From Chloroflexota bacterium (GTDB lineage Bacteria > Chloroflexota > Dehalococcoidia > UBA2985): DNA of 60,200 bases. Of this stretch, positions 52,183-60,200 are shown piece after piece. The DNA lies in assembly GCA_016210515.1 (NCBI GenBank), contig JACQTZ010000027.1, positions 1-60,200 of the forward strand. Direction: 5' to 3'. Position 1 is the first letter of the stretch, and the number at the start of each line of letters is the position of its first letter. Position numbers and translations under genes: made by a program. A model generated the notes under the pieces. That model ran no database searches. It was given only the letters and a program-made list of their open reading frames with translations, and was not told where the DNA came from.

Positions 52183-53172
52183 ATGGTCAGAGTAGCTATT
52201 CTGGACGATTACCAAGGCGTAGCTAAGGCCCTGGGTGACTGGAGCATTCTCCCCCCAGAGGTGCATGTGCATGTGTTCCAGGACCACCTGGCAGATGAAG
52301 AAGCTTTGGTTGAGCGTCTGAAAAGATTTGAGGTTGTCGTTGGCATGCGAGAACGAACACCCTTTCCCAGGTCGCTCCTGGAACGGCTCCCCGTGCTCAA
52401 GCTGCTCGTCACTACGGGCATGGCAAACTCCTCCTTTGACCTGGAAGCAGCTACAGACCTCGGGATTCTGGTCACGGGCACCAATAGCGACAGCGCCACC
52501 ACTGCAGAGCTAACGTGGGGTCTCATTATGGCGCTGACGCGACGCATCGCTGAAGAGGACAAAGCTACCCGAGCTGGTCGATGGCAGACGACCATAGGGC
52601 CGAGGCTAGGGGGCAAAACACTGGGTGTCCTTGGGCTGGGACACATCGGCTCTCAGGTGGCTGCTTATGGGCGCGCCTTCCAGATGTCGGTTGTTGCCTG
52701 GAGCCAGAACCTGACACCAGATCGGGCTGCCGAATGCGGCGCTACTCTGGTGAGCAAGGAGGAACTATTCGCCGGGGCTGACGTGCTTTCAATCCATGTT
52801 CGCCTCAGTGGAAGAACCCGTGGACTGGTAACCAGCCATGACCTGGGGCTGATGAAGCCATCGGCTTACCTTGTAAACACCTCTCGTGGACCTATCGTAG
52901 ATGAGGCAGCACTCATTGACGTGCTACATCGCAAGGCCATCGCAGGCGCTGCTTTAGACGTCTTTGACAAGGAGCCATTGCCCCTGAACCATCCCCTGCT
53001 ACATGTGGACAATACAGTTATCACCCCACACCTGGGCTACGTGACGACCGAGAGCTACAGGGTCATGTACAGCGAAGCCGCCGAGGATATTCGTGCTTTC
53101 TTGTCGGGACGGTACATCAGGATTGTGAATCCCGAAGTAGTGGACCGTCCTAATCTTCGGCGCCTGGATTGA
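52183..53172 (+). CDS. D-2-hydroxyacid dehydrogenase family protein
   Basis: A 329-aa NAD-dependent dehydrogenase of the SerA/formate-dehydrogenase-like class. Seen: cofactor loop TLGVLGLGHIGSQVAAYGRA, catalytic Arg in LVNTSRGPIVDEAAL, Glu in DVFDKEPLPLNHPL and His in VITPHLGYVT. AGGAGG precedes the ATG. There is no C-terminal ACT domain, so it is not a regulated phosphoglycerate dehydrogenase; the substrate remains open. It stands alone. Confidence 0.93.
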   Translation: MVRVAILDDYQGVAKALGDWSILPPEVHVHVFQDHLADEEALVERLKRFEVVVGMRERTPFPRSLLERLPVLKLLVTTGMANSSFDLEAATDLGILVTGTNSDSATTAELTWGLIMALTRRIAEEDKATRAGRWQTTIGPRLGGKTLGVLGLGHIGSQVAAYGRAFQMSVVAWSQNLTPDRAAECGATLVSKEELFAGADVLSIHVRLSGRTRGLVTSHDLGLMKPSAYLVNTSRGPIVDEAALIDVLHRKAIAGAALDVFDKEPLPLNHPLLHVDNTVITPHLGYVTTESYRVMYSEAAEDIRAFLSGRYIRIVNPEVVDRPNLRRLD

Positions 53173-53622
53173 CACTACTACCTTGGGCAGCTTTCACCAG
53201 TGGCTAGTGCGACATAGCTCGGCAGCACCAATACGGCCAGGGGTCTTACTCTTCCAGTGTCAGGCCAGGTGCGTTAGGGCATCGTTCGGTGTGTTTGAGG
53301 AGAGGTGAGTAGGAACGCAAGCTGACAACTCTCCGAGCGCGGGGTGACAGCAAGCCGTGGCCTGGTCAATGAGATAGCTGAATGCTAAACTCGAAAGTTC
53401 TTGAATTATACGGGCCGGGCAACACAGAGCCCATGAGGCACAACCTGACGCAGAATCAGGATACTGACCAAGGCCACGTACGGGAGCAACCCTCAACTCT
53501 GCCATGAAGGTGGCGGAAGGCTGTACGGAACGCCCCCTTAGACCTCTCAACAAGGGTAGACGGGGCCCAGGTGCACACACCTTGGGGCTAACGAGTGGAG
53601 ACTGGCGGAGGAGTCGGGGTGA
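53173..53622. other. 450-bp gap at the 3' end of the pilus operon, no gene seen
   Basis: Both strands lack coding character; a 106-aa minus frame (53260-53580) is Cys/Pro-rich and not protein-like. No tRNA, riboswitch or recognised repeat family was found. Confidence 0.4.
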
Positions 53623-55002
53623 TCAGTACTCTTGCCAGGAGATAATCTGGATCTGCCCGCTGGCCTCGTAGTACTGGATACGCGCCTGCACCGTGCCGTC
53701 TGTAGACATGGCGATGATGTCATAGAGCGCCGTGCCCTGCACCTGCGAGGCCTCGCCCGCACCACTGTTGGTGGTGCCGCTATCGCCGGTGCCTTGCTTG
53801 CAGTGGCCACCGACCAGCGCATTAGACCACGTGGCATTGGCCTCGTTGTAATAGTTAGTCCCTGGTTGAGGCGTGGTGCTGGCCCGGAACACCTGGGTCC
53901 TAGTCCCCCCAGGAGCCAGGCTGGCCAGGGGATCTATGTCGGAACCCTGGCCGTGGGTCCACCGGGCCCACTCGGCGGTCCAACGCTCAGATATGGGGTC
54001 CCATATCAAGTCAGGCTCCGACAGTTCCATGTTTGATGGGTAATCAGCACTGGAGCCAGCTACATAAGTAAAGGTGGGAGGCAGATCATCATCGAGCTTG
54101 CAGACGTATCGCGTTGTTGATGACGTGTTCGTTGCGGTGATGGTGTAGGTGAACTCCTGCGGTACTCCGGGGTTTCCTATCGGGGGCTCAACGCTCTTGG
54201 AGAGCATGAGATTGAGGTCATAGCCGCAGTAGGGCGTGCCGCTCCCGGCTACCACGGGCGCAGAATACGGCGAATAAACGTCCACCGTGTCCATGCTCCA
54301 CCACGGGATGTAGCGTACTAGAGCCTGGTTATAGTACGTCCCATTCGGCAGGCTGGCTGTGGCCTGGAAGGTTAGGGTTCGCTGCTGTCCAGGCTCGATG
54401 GTCACATTCTCAGGCGACACGTTCCAGTTGAGACTGTAGGGCTTGCTTCCACACAGCATGGTGTTGTTCTGGTTAGTGGAGGGATTCAGGGTAGTGAGAC
54501 CGCTGGTGGAGCCTGAGACATAGGTGAGATAGGGGGGCAGGTAGTCGTAGATGCGGTCTAGGGTGACCTCACCGGTTCCCTGATTGTCCAGCGTCAGGGT
54601 GTATGTAAAGGTGGTGCTCTGGCCGGCAGGTACCGCCGTTGGATTGGCGCTTTTGGTGACAATTACGCCCTGGCCCTGGATGCCCACGGTTGTGAACACT
54701 CGGCACACCCTCACCGTGACCGGGTCGCTGCCAACCTGAAATACCACCTCGACACATGGTTCCAGGGGGGTCAGATCATCACCGAAGCCGGGACTGTTGA
54801 GCACCTGCCAGAAGGCCAACTCTGCTCCCGCGCTGGCTGCGTATCGGCTGTGCAACAACCGGTCGTAGACTCGCGAGAGAAGGTTCAACTCGCCTGCTAT
54901 CTGAATGGCTCCGACGGTCAGAGGCACAGCCAGTCCCACGAAGGCCAGAACCAAAAGCAGGATTCCCCCTGCCTCTTGCCCAAGGAACCTACGACTGTAC
55001 AT
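53623..55002 (-). CDS. Large pilus-associated protein with DUF11-type repeats (PilX-like N-terminus)
   Basis: A 459-aa exported protein. The N-terminal helix (AGGILLLVLAFVGLAVPLTV) and following helix resemble PilX-type minor pilins, though no classic Gly-Phe cleavage site is seen. Two DUF11-like conserved-repeat domains follow (GVIVTKSANPTAVPAGQSTT ... YDYLPPYLTYVSGS; LSKSVEPPIGNPGVPQEFTY ... DDDLPPTFTYVAGS), typical of surface proteins. It ends the prepilin gene run. Probably a pilus tip or surface adhesin; that role is inferred. Confidence 0.82.
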   Translation of the reverse strand: MYSRRFLGQEAGGILLLVLAFVGLAVPLTVGAIQIAGELNLLSRVYDRLLHSRYAASAGAELAFWQVLNSPGFGDDLTPLEPCVEVVFQVGSDPVTVRVCRVFTTVGIQGQGVIVTKSANPTAVPAGQSTTFTYTLTLDNQGTGEVTLDRIYDYLPPYLTYVSGSTSGLTTLNPSTNQNNTMLCGSKPYSLNWNVSPENVTIEPGQQRTLTFQATASLPNGTYYNQALVRYIPWWSMDTVDVYSPYSAPVVAGSGTPYCGYDLNLMLSKSVEPPIGNPGVPQEFTYTITATNTSSTTRYVCKLDDDLPPTFTYVAGSSADYPSNMELSEPDLIWDPISERWTAEWARWTHGQGSDIDPLASLAPGGTRTQVFRASTTPQPGTNYYNEANATWSNALVGGHCKQGTGDSGTTNSGAGEASQVQGTALYDIIAMSTDGTVQARIQYYEASGQIQIISWQEY

Positions 55003-55019
55003 GGCTCCTGCACCGCCCC

Positions 55020-55508
55020 TCAGCTGAGGACAGATCTGGTGACTGCCCTTACACCCAGGGTTCTGGTGACGCCGGGACTTACCTGCACTTCGATCTGAGT
55101 GACGATGGTATTGCCCGAGCGAGTAAACAGGACTGAAGAAACGCCCCGTCCAACCGTGTGACTCACTCCATCGTAGGTACGCACCAGTCTGTCCTCTACC
55201 TGGGTGTAGGTAGCAGTGTGCAGCACCCCGTTACCCTGGTACTGGTCGGTCCAACTGATGGTAATGGTGGCCGCCGAGCCCCCATCGGTCAGGTCGGTAG
55301 TTTGGGCCATCTTCATGTCCGTAGAGAACCAACTCAGACTCTTCCGCAGTTCGTTTATCGCCAGGCCATCGCTAACGATCTTGTCTTGGGTAGCTACCGC
55401 CTGAAATGTGGCTGTCCCCACGGTGCTCATGATTGCCACCATTATTCCAACGGCCACTATTACTTCTGTAAGAGTGTACCCTTTCTCACTGGAAGCCATG
55501 TTTCTCAT
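55020..55508 (-). CDS. Prepilin-like protein (PilW/PulJ type)
   Basis: A 162-aa minor pilin with a type III-like prepilin signal: EKGYTLTEVIVAVGIMVAIM, cleaved after Gly with Tyr replacing Phe and Glu5 kept. The rest is a beta-rich pilin globule (TITISWTDQYQGNGVLHTAT). It overlaps the upstream prepilin gene by four bases and ends 17 bp before the large protein. Confidence 0.9.
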   Translation of the reverse strand: MRNMASSEKGYTLTEVIVAVGIMVAIMSTVGTATFQAVATQDKIVSDGLAINELRKSLSWFSTDMKMAQTTDLTDGGSAATITISWTDQYQGNGVLHTATYTQVEDRLVRTYDGVSHTVGRGVSSVLFTRSGNTIVTQIEVQVSPGVTRTLGVRAVTRSVLS

Positions 55509-55921
55509 CGGTTGGCCCTCAATGTCTCGATTACCTTTACCTGTTCGCCGCCCCTGAACACAGTCACACGAATCATCTCGATGTTTGGACTGCTGGCGTC
55601 GTACACCAGAGCCTCCGCTGTCACCGAGTAACCAGGCAGGGGAGTGATGGTGGGGTACGTGGCGGGCGGAGGCACGTACTCCTGTTCAAACGCATACTCC
55701 ATCTGGTTGCGGACGATGTTTTCCGAGAGCGATTGAACCTCGAAGTGCCTCTTGGCCATGTAGCCGGTCTGAATACCTGCGGCGAGGGCTGTCCCCAGGG
55801 GGACAAAAATCGCCAGAGCCACCACAGCCTCCAGCATCAAACTGCCTCTCTGGCTGGCCAGGAGCCTTCTTGTCCACCGAGAGCGCCGCAGGTCTTTAGG
55901 TGCGTTCCTCTTCCCCGGCAT
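55505..55921 (-). CDS. Prepilin-like protein (PilV type)
   Basis: A 138-aa minor pilin. A long basic leader (KRNAPKDLRRSRWTRRLLAS) precedes the cleavage region QRGSLMLEAVVALAIFVPLG, where Ser replaces the usual Phe+1 and Glu5 is kept. The mature part carries a Pro/Tyr-rich stretch (EQEYVPPPATYPTITPLPG). ATG 55921. Its last four bases overlap the next prepilin gene. Confidence 0.88.
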   Translation of the reverse strand: MPGKRNAPKDLRRSRWTRRLLASQRGSLMLEAVVALAIFVPLGTALAAGIQTGYMAKRHFEVQSLSENIVRNQMEYAFEQEYVPPPATYPTITPLPGYSVTAEALVYDASSPNIEMIRVTVFRGGEQVKVIETLRANR

Positions 55922-55969
55922 AGGAGGTCCCTCCGTTTCTGTTGGGACAATCTCCGCTGAGGTCTTTGT

Positions 55970-56368
55970 TTAGTAGGGCCCGGCAGGACAGGCACCCGAC
56001 GCCGCTAGCTGCTTCACCTTGCCTGTGGAGTCCCAGCAGTAGAAGTAGACGGTGGGGTTCTTCCTCATATACCCCGATAGCGCCCCTTCGGAAGGAACCG
56101 CTGCGAAGTCCTGGACGCCGTTACTCGTGGTAGTCAAATCGTTAGCTGTCACAGCGGCGATGCTATTCTCGGCCATCATGGTATCCATGGCCGCCTGCAC
56201 CGCCTCTGCTTCAGAGGCCCGCGCACCCTCTTCGCCTTTGCCTGCAAACCTGCCAACGGCGACTACGCTCGCCGCCGCCAGAGCTACTATGATGGCCACT
56301 ACCACCAGTAGCTCCACCAGGGTAAAGCCCCCATCTTTTCTCTGGAACTCTGCTCCGAAGATTCTCAT
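55970..56368 (-). CDS. pilA: Major-pilin-like prepilin with class III signal
   Basis: A 132-aa prepilin: GGFTLVELLVVVAIIVALAA is a textbook N-methylation/cleavage site with Glu5. The globular part has two cysteines (VYFYCWDS and ASGACPAG) that could form the C-terminal disulfide loop of type IV pilins. The ATG at 56368 is chosen because AAGGAGG lies about 11 bases upstream; the longer frame has no support. A likely pilus subunit. Confidence 0.92.
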   Translation of the reverse strand: MRIFGAEFQRKDGGFTLVELLVVVAIIVALAAASVVAVGRFAGKGEEGARASEAEAVQAAMDTMMAENSIAAVTANDLTTTSNGVQDFAAVPSEGALSGYMRKNPTVYFYCWDSTGKVKQLAASGACPAGPY

Positions 56369-56532
56369 CTTTGTACTTGCCTCCTTTGTGTTGTACGACC
56401 CTTGGGTCTTGTGGCCTCTACGGGTGTGAGACTCCGCTTCAGGACCTCGGGTCTCTTCTGCAAGCAACGGTATTATACAATGTTGCGTGAGGTGCATCCA
56501 CATCTACGGGAAGCTATTGCAAAGCTCAAACC

Positions 56533-56796
56533 TTATTCAAACTTCATTCTCACTCCTATTACACTTGTAGGGTGTGCGAGCTTCGGCCTCATTCCGGCTC
56601 TAGTGTAGTTTGTCGCAGCGCTCCGTACCTGGATAGCGTCCTGCATAACCTGGGCATTGACGCTGGTGTTTCGAGAGTTGGTGACAGACACAGCTATGAT
56701 GGCCATCAGTATCACCAGGATCGCCAGGATGGCGATCAGAGCCAACAACTCGATGAGAGTGAAACCTTGTTGGCCAACCCTAGTCCCCACTGCCAT
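56533..56796 (-). CDS. Short prepilin-like protein
   Basis: An 87-aa prepilin with QQGFTLIELLALIAILAILV at the cleavage site. The globular part is very short (SRNTSVNAQVMQDAIQVRSA ... PKLAHPTSVIG), barely more than the helix, so it may be a minimal or truncated pilin. AAGGAGG precedes the ATG at 56796. First of the four prepilin genes. Confidence 0.85.
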   Translation of the reverse strand: MAVGTRVGQQGFTLIELLALIAILAILVILMAIIAVSVTNSRNTSVNAQVMQDAIQVRSAATNYTRAGMRPKLAHPTSVIGVRMKFE

Positions 56797-57331
56797 GATA
56801 ACCCTCCTTGGAGCTTCAGGGGGCGTACGTGACCCCTTTGTAGCCTCTCTAGCCAGCATTGTATGCCTTGCGACATGTCTGACATCACCCATAGCGGGTG
56901 ATTTCAGGGTGAGAAACGGATTAGCCCTCTGGCGAGCGCCTTGAAGAACGTGGAGGGATGCAACACCTCGCCCTGTCCTCTGCTGCCGACGAGAGGTCTT
57001 CGTGCAACACCTCTTCCACGAACAGACCGTGGAAGCCCAGCTACCAGAGCGTTGAGTGAGCGTACAGGGCGGTCCGATACAGGTAAGAACGGTGAGAGAT
57101 CATCTGTGGCTGGTGAGCTTGTGACCTACCCACCTTCGACGCTGTCCAGTCAGCATGAGGCAGTTTGTGATGTGGGGATGCTCTCCGACAGTCGCGACCC
57201 CCTGCGATGGCCGTTCACCCATCGATTCTGTAACGGCCACGCTCGTCCCTGCTCAGTGCCCAGGTGGAAAGACGGAATCTCCTCGCTCCTTCAACCAACA
57301 GGAGGCACGCTAGGGGTCTTTGGTCGCCACA
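56797..57331. other. 535-bp gap between pilMN and the prepilin genes
   Basis: No gene recognised; plus-strand frames across it look random. A perfect 8-bp stem with seven-base loop (CTTCCACG/CGTGGAAG) lies at 57013-57035, and GCAACACCTC occurs twice (about 56960 and 57004). Cyclic-di-GMP riboswitch consensus was looked for and not found. It probably carries a separate promoter for the prepilins. Confidence 0.45.
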
Positions 57332-58945
57332 CTACTTAGAGGATAGTGCTGCATAAGATGTCAACGCCTTGAGTTGGAAGTTTACTCTGCCGGTGCCAGG
57401 CTCGATACTTTCGCCCTCAATCCCGGGACTGGCCTTGGCTCCCAACTGCATGCTGGAGATTGTCACATCCTGAAAAGCTCTGGACAAGCGCAGTTTACTA
57501 GCATAGGCGATAAGGTTATCCTGGCTCTGGGCGATCCCCGACACGGAGTAGCCGTCGGCTCCCATGCTGATGCCGGTGAGCTGCACACCCAGCAAAGCAG
57601 CCTCCCTGGGGATCAAATCCAGGTCAGCCATCACCAGCTGTATGTTCTGACTCATACGGCCCAGGTGTGCCTCCAACCTGTTTGCCATCTCCTCGGTGGC
57701 TGCAGCCCGCTTCCTGTCTGCTTCTATCTGTATCCTCTCTAGCCTCTGGCGGCGTACTGGCTCCTCCAGGCCGACCAGTGTGGATGCCAGGGCGTCACGC
57801 TTGGATATCACTGCGTCCAGGTCTTTCTGAAACTCCGTTGCACCGTAAGCAAGAAGGGCGATTAACAGGAACACCGCCCCGGGGAGCAGCGGCAGCGACC
57901 GCGGCTGATGCCGTTCTGGGAGGAGGTTTACCGAAGCGCCTGTCTCACGACGGGCTCTCCGGAAGAGCCCTGGTCTGGCCTGGTACGCAAGGAAAAGGCC
58001 CAGGTTGGCGGCATACTCGGCTGTGGGGAAATGCGCTGGCAGCTTGAGCGAGGGAGCAAGAGCTAGCACCTCTCTGCCCAGCTTTGCTTCAAGCTGCTCT
58101 CTTGTCTTACCTCTTGCTCCACCAGTACCTGTGATGAGCACAGGAAGGATGCTCCTTCTCCCTTCCTCGGGCTCCTGGTACTGGAGAGTCATCTGTTCCA
58201 CAGCCTGACTAACGGCCGCGATGGTCTCCTCACCCCATCCATTGGCCAGTTCCATCTCGTGCACCAGCCGTGGGATGCCGTTCTCCACTAGCACCACACC
58301 CACCGACGTAACACCCAAGTCCACTATCACGGCGTTAGGAGTGCTCGCCATGTGGGCTAACGCCATAGCCCTGGAGTAGATGGCAACCGGCTTCACCCCC
58401 ATTGCCTTTAAATAGGCAGCTGTCCTGTCCACAATGCTTTTGGGCGCTACAACAGCCACTGCCTGGTCTCCGTCAAAAGACCAAGCCAGGTCAACCTGCT
58501 CCAATGGGAAAGGTATACGTTCTGACACCTCGGCAGCGACCACCTGTTCCTGGTATTGCTTCTTTATTCTCTGCATCGCGAAGCTCCGCACCAATGCTGC
58601 GCGCAGAGGCAGGCTGACCGCCCACCGCCCTCCAAGGCCTAACTCCTTTGCCAGGGACTTGAGCTTAGAGGCCGTGACCTGCTGTTCTTCCCCATCGGTA
58701 TCTTGGGCGACCATCCCCCAGCGTACTACCCGTCCTCTTCGGAAGACAACAAACCGAAACTCTCCGTTCTTCACATCCAGGGTGATCAACTGCCTGCCTA
58801 AGGAAAAACCCCCGAACCTGTTCCCGTTGGCGGACCGAGTGGAGGGTGCTCCGTTGGAACCACGCGGCTCAGATGGCACGCCCGCAGACAATGTGGGCTG
58901 CGGAGCCGTCTCTTCAAGGTGGTTTCTGCTGGTTGACAGTGACAT
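57332..58945 (-). CDS. pilMN: Type IV pilus assembly fusion protein PilM-PilN
   Basis: A 537-aa protein joining two usually separate pilus proteins. Residues about 45-345 are the actin-like ATPase PilM (LITLDVKNGEFRFVVFRRGR, AVVAPKSIVDRTAAYLKAMG, AVIVDLGVTSVGVVLVENG). Then come VNLLPERHQPRSLPLLPGAV, the PilN opening that normally binds PilM, one membrane helix (FLLIALLAYGATEF), a coiled coil and the PilN periplasmic domain (VQLTGISMGADGYSVSGIAQ). There is no frameshift at the junction. The fusion fixes PilM on PilN at the membrane. pilO precedes it. Confidence 0.93.
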   Translation of the reverse strand: MSLSTSRNHLEETAPQPTLSAGVPSEPRGSNGAPSTRSANGNRFGGFSLGRQLITLDVKNGEFRFVVFRRGRVVRWGMVAQDTDGEEQQVTASKLKSLAKELGLGGRWAVSLPLRAALVRSFAMQRIKKQYQEQVVAAEVSERIPFPLEQVDLAWSFDGDQAVAVVAPKSIVDRTAAYLKAMGVKPVAIYSRAMALAHMASTPNAVIVDLGVTSVGVVLVENGIPRLVHEMELANGWGEETIAAVSQAVEQMTLQYQEPEEGRRSILPVLITGTGGARGKTREQLEAKLGREVLALAPSLKLPAHFPTAEYAANLGLFLAYQARPGLFRRARRETGASVNLLPERHQPRSLPLLPGAVFLLIALLAYGATEFQKDLDAVISKRDALASTLVGLEEPVRRQRLERIQIEADRKRAAATEEMANRLEAHLGRMSQNIQLVMADLDLIPREAALLGVQLTGISMGADGYSVSGIAQSQDNLIAYASKLRLSRAFQDVTISSMQLGAKASPGIEGESIEPGTGRVNFQLKALTSYAALSSK

Positions 58946-58954
58946 ACTCTCCGA

Positions 58955-59551
58955 CTATTTCCCAGTGGCAGGCTGTTTAGGCGCTGGCTGGGGCGAGACA
59001 TAGAGGACCAGTTGCATCTGGGCTGTAGGCTGCCCATCGGAGCCACTTAACCGGGTGTCTGCCACGGCCAGGGCTGGAATCTGCTGGCGCAATCCCTCCA
59101 GGAAGCTGATCACGTTGTATGTGCCTCCATTGAGGTTCAGTGTTAAGGGCTGAAGCTGATACTGTACTCCATCTTCAACCTTGGCCGAGGCTTTGCCCAT
59201 GACCAGCGCCGTGATCCCAACGCCGCTGGCGTCTGCTACCTCATAAACCATACCCACAAGGGTTTCGGAGTCATATCTATTGAAACGCGTCGCGAGGTCC
59301 TTGAATCTCTGGTCAGCGGCTTCTGTCTGGCCCGGGGATGTCTGGCTGGCGGCAGGTGTGCTGAGGCTCTCCATCACTATCGCCACGTCCTCCTTCAGCC
59401 GCGACACCTCTCCTGCGCTGATGACGTACCTCGCTCCCAGGTACGCCCAATACAGGACCACCACCGCTTCCAGAAGGGCTGCCAAGAGCACCCATGTCCT
59501 GACCCTGGGAAGACCATGGCGTAGCTTGTTCCACCGTTCAATGGAGAGCAT
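58955..59551 (-). CDS. pilO: Type IV pilus assembly protein PilO
   Basis: A 198-aa inner-membrane alignment protein: one N-terminal helix (VLLAALLEAVVVLYWAYLGA), a coiled coil, then the ferredoxin-like periplasmic domain (DASGVGITALVMGKASAKVE, LTLNLNGGTYNVISFLEGLR, ALAVADTRLSG). It pairs with PilN. The ATG at 59551 follows AAAGG; a GTG four codons earlier is possible. Gap to pilMN is nine bases, and to pilC about 18. Confidence 0.92.
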   Translation of the reverse strand: MLSIERWNKLRHGLPRVRTWVLLAALLEAVVVLYWAYLGARYVISAGEVSRLKEDVAIVMESLSTPAASQTSPGQTEAADQRFKDLATRFNRYDSETLVGMVYEVADASGVGITALVMGKASAKVEDGVQYQLQPLTLNLNGGTYNVISFLEGLRQQIPALAVADTRLSGSDGQPTAQMQLVLYVSPQPAPKQPATGK

Positions 59552-59569
59552 CGGCTTTTGCACCTTTGC

Positions 59570-60200
59570 CTATTTGAAGGACTGGAGCCCTGCGTATATG
59601 GGCATCAACATGGAGAAGGCCATTACGGCTACGATGGCCCCCACTACCAGAGTAGAAACAGGCTCTAGCATGGCCAGCACGCCATCGATCCTCTGCTCAA
59701 ACTCCTTCTGATACGCCGTGGCAGCGTCTCTCATGGTCCTTCTTAGAGAGTTCGACGCCTCACCGATCATGGCTAACTCCACGAACAGCAGAGGTAGAAT
59801 GGGATGTTTTTTGAACGTTGATGTAAATCCCTGGCCACTGATAAGGCTTTCCTCCGATGTCTGGAACGTCCGCTTGATAATCTGGTTCTTGCACCCTTCT
59901 ACCGCCAGATGCAAGCATGTTGCCAGGGGCACTCCCGCCTCCAGCAGTGTGGCCATGGTGCGTGAGAAGCGGGATAACTCCGAGGCAATGACTACGCCCC
60001 CCACGATAGGAGCCCTCACCTGGAGTGCATCCAAGGCATACCTGGCTCTGGGACTCCACCGCAAGAGTCTCATCCCTACAAACAGGAGCACTATCCCCAT
60101 GACAATCCACAAGAAGTTGTCCTTGGTTCCGGCAAAGGCGGTGAACATGAGGCGGGTTAGCAGGGGCACCTCAGCCCCCATCTCCTGGACTACCTTGAGC
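59570..60200 (-). CDS. pilC: Type IV pilus inner-membrane platform protein PilC/GspF (5' end beyond window)
   Basis: The C-terminal half of a GspF-family platform protein that supports the assembly ATPase. The frame is open through the right window edge, so the N-terminal copy of the T2SSF domain is missing here. Seen: helix DNFLWIVMGIVLLFVGMRLL, the second T2SSF domain (ELSRFSRTMATLLEAGVPLA, FVELAMIGEASNSLRRTMRD), and the final helix VVGAIVAVMAFSMLMPIYAG. It heads the visible operon pilC-pilO-pilMN. Confidence 0.95.
   Translation of the reverse strand, partial: LKVVQEMGAEVPLLTRLMFTAFAGTKDNFLWIVMGIVLLFVGMRLLRWSPRARYALDALQVRAPIVGGVVIASELSRFSRTMATLLEAGVPLATCLHLAVEGCKNQIIKRTFQTSEESLISGQGFTSTFKKHPILPLLFVELAMIGEASNSLRRTMRDAATAYQKEFEQRIDGVLAMLEPVSTLVVGAIVAVMAFSMLMPIYAGLQSFK

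Noticed and set aside
53260..53580. Minus-strand 106-aa frame after the pilus genes
   Set aside because: Cys/Pro-rich, no ribosome site, no pattern of a protein.
56797..57331. Cyclic-di-GMP riboswitch before the prepilin genes
   Set aside because: A GGTAGCTGGG stretch is suggestive, but the conserved stems and the other core bases are not present.
56941..57339. Plus-strand 132-aa frame in the pilus operon gap
   Set aside because: Antisense to the operon, atypical composition, no ribosome site.

Overview
This window looks like a piece of a GC-rich (roughly 60 % by eye) bacterial chromosome, most likely a Chloroflexota member close to Dehalococcoidia. That placement is inference from protein style, frequent TTG/GTG starts, many short interspersed palindromic repeats and a stand-alone EF-Tu domain II protein; no rRNA is present to settle it. 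Most of the window is housekeeping and cofactor metabolism.

Layout. 1-1.5 kb: pdxA (cut by the left edge) and a small unknown gene. 1.8-9.0 kb: a signalling block with an OmpR-type regulator, a secreted protein, a GH3-type acyl-adenylating enzyme and a 7TM-GAF histidine kinase on the minus strand, facing a frameshifted NarL-type kinase. 9.5-11.8 kb: sucCD and a 66-aa protein. 12-17.5 kb: prepilin peptidase, a small unknown, RNase PH, comEC and comEA. 17.5-19.7 kb: cobalamin adenosyltransferase, hisH, hisA. 19.9-23.8 kb: a promoter and TPP riboswitch driving a pyrimidine-precursor ABC transporter and thiD. 23.9-28.0 kb: dcd followed by a full riboflavin operon (ribD, ribE, ribBA, ribH). 28.2-32.6 kb: EF-Tu-like protein, dinB, two MFS transporters. 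33.3-35.6 kb: an orphan molybdenum hydroxylase large subunit. 35.9-41.7 kb: aroG, vanZ-like, ribF, tyrS, an SDR gene, tRNA-Gly and a membrane protein. 41.7-43.1 kb: a broken IS110-family element between two REP-like palindromes. 43.1-47.8 kb: a secretion-ATPase-like protein, selD, an internally deleted cysK, trpA, aroH and a GyrI-like protein. 47.8-51.7 kb: rpmH-rnpA-yidD-(PQQ-propeller lipoprotein)-yidC-jag. 51.8-53.2 kb: tRNA-Gln and a D-2-hydroxyacid dehydrogenase. 53.6-60.2 kb: a type IV pilus operon (pilC, pilO, a pilM-pilN fusion, then four prepilins and a large pilus-associated protein).

How the parts fit. Thiamine, riboflavin/FAD, pyridoxal phosphate, cobalamin and selenium metabolism are all represented. 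Pilus assembly (pilC/O/MN, pilins, prepilin peptidase) together with comEA/comEC suggests natural DNA uptake.

The most striking single observation is that selD is longer than a plain open reading frame shows. An in-frame UGA sits exactly at active-site position 17, so selenophosphate synthetase is itself predicted to be a selenoprotein. Other points of interest are a candidate bridge RNA upstream of the IS110 recombinase, interspersed repeats that have become in-frame coding sequence in the thiamine operon, a 104-bp yidC/jag overlap, and several families of palindromic repeats between genes.
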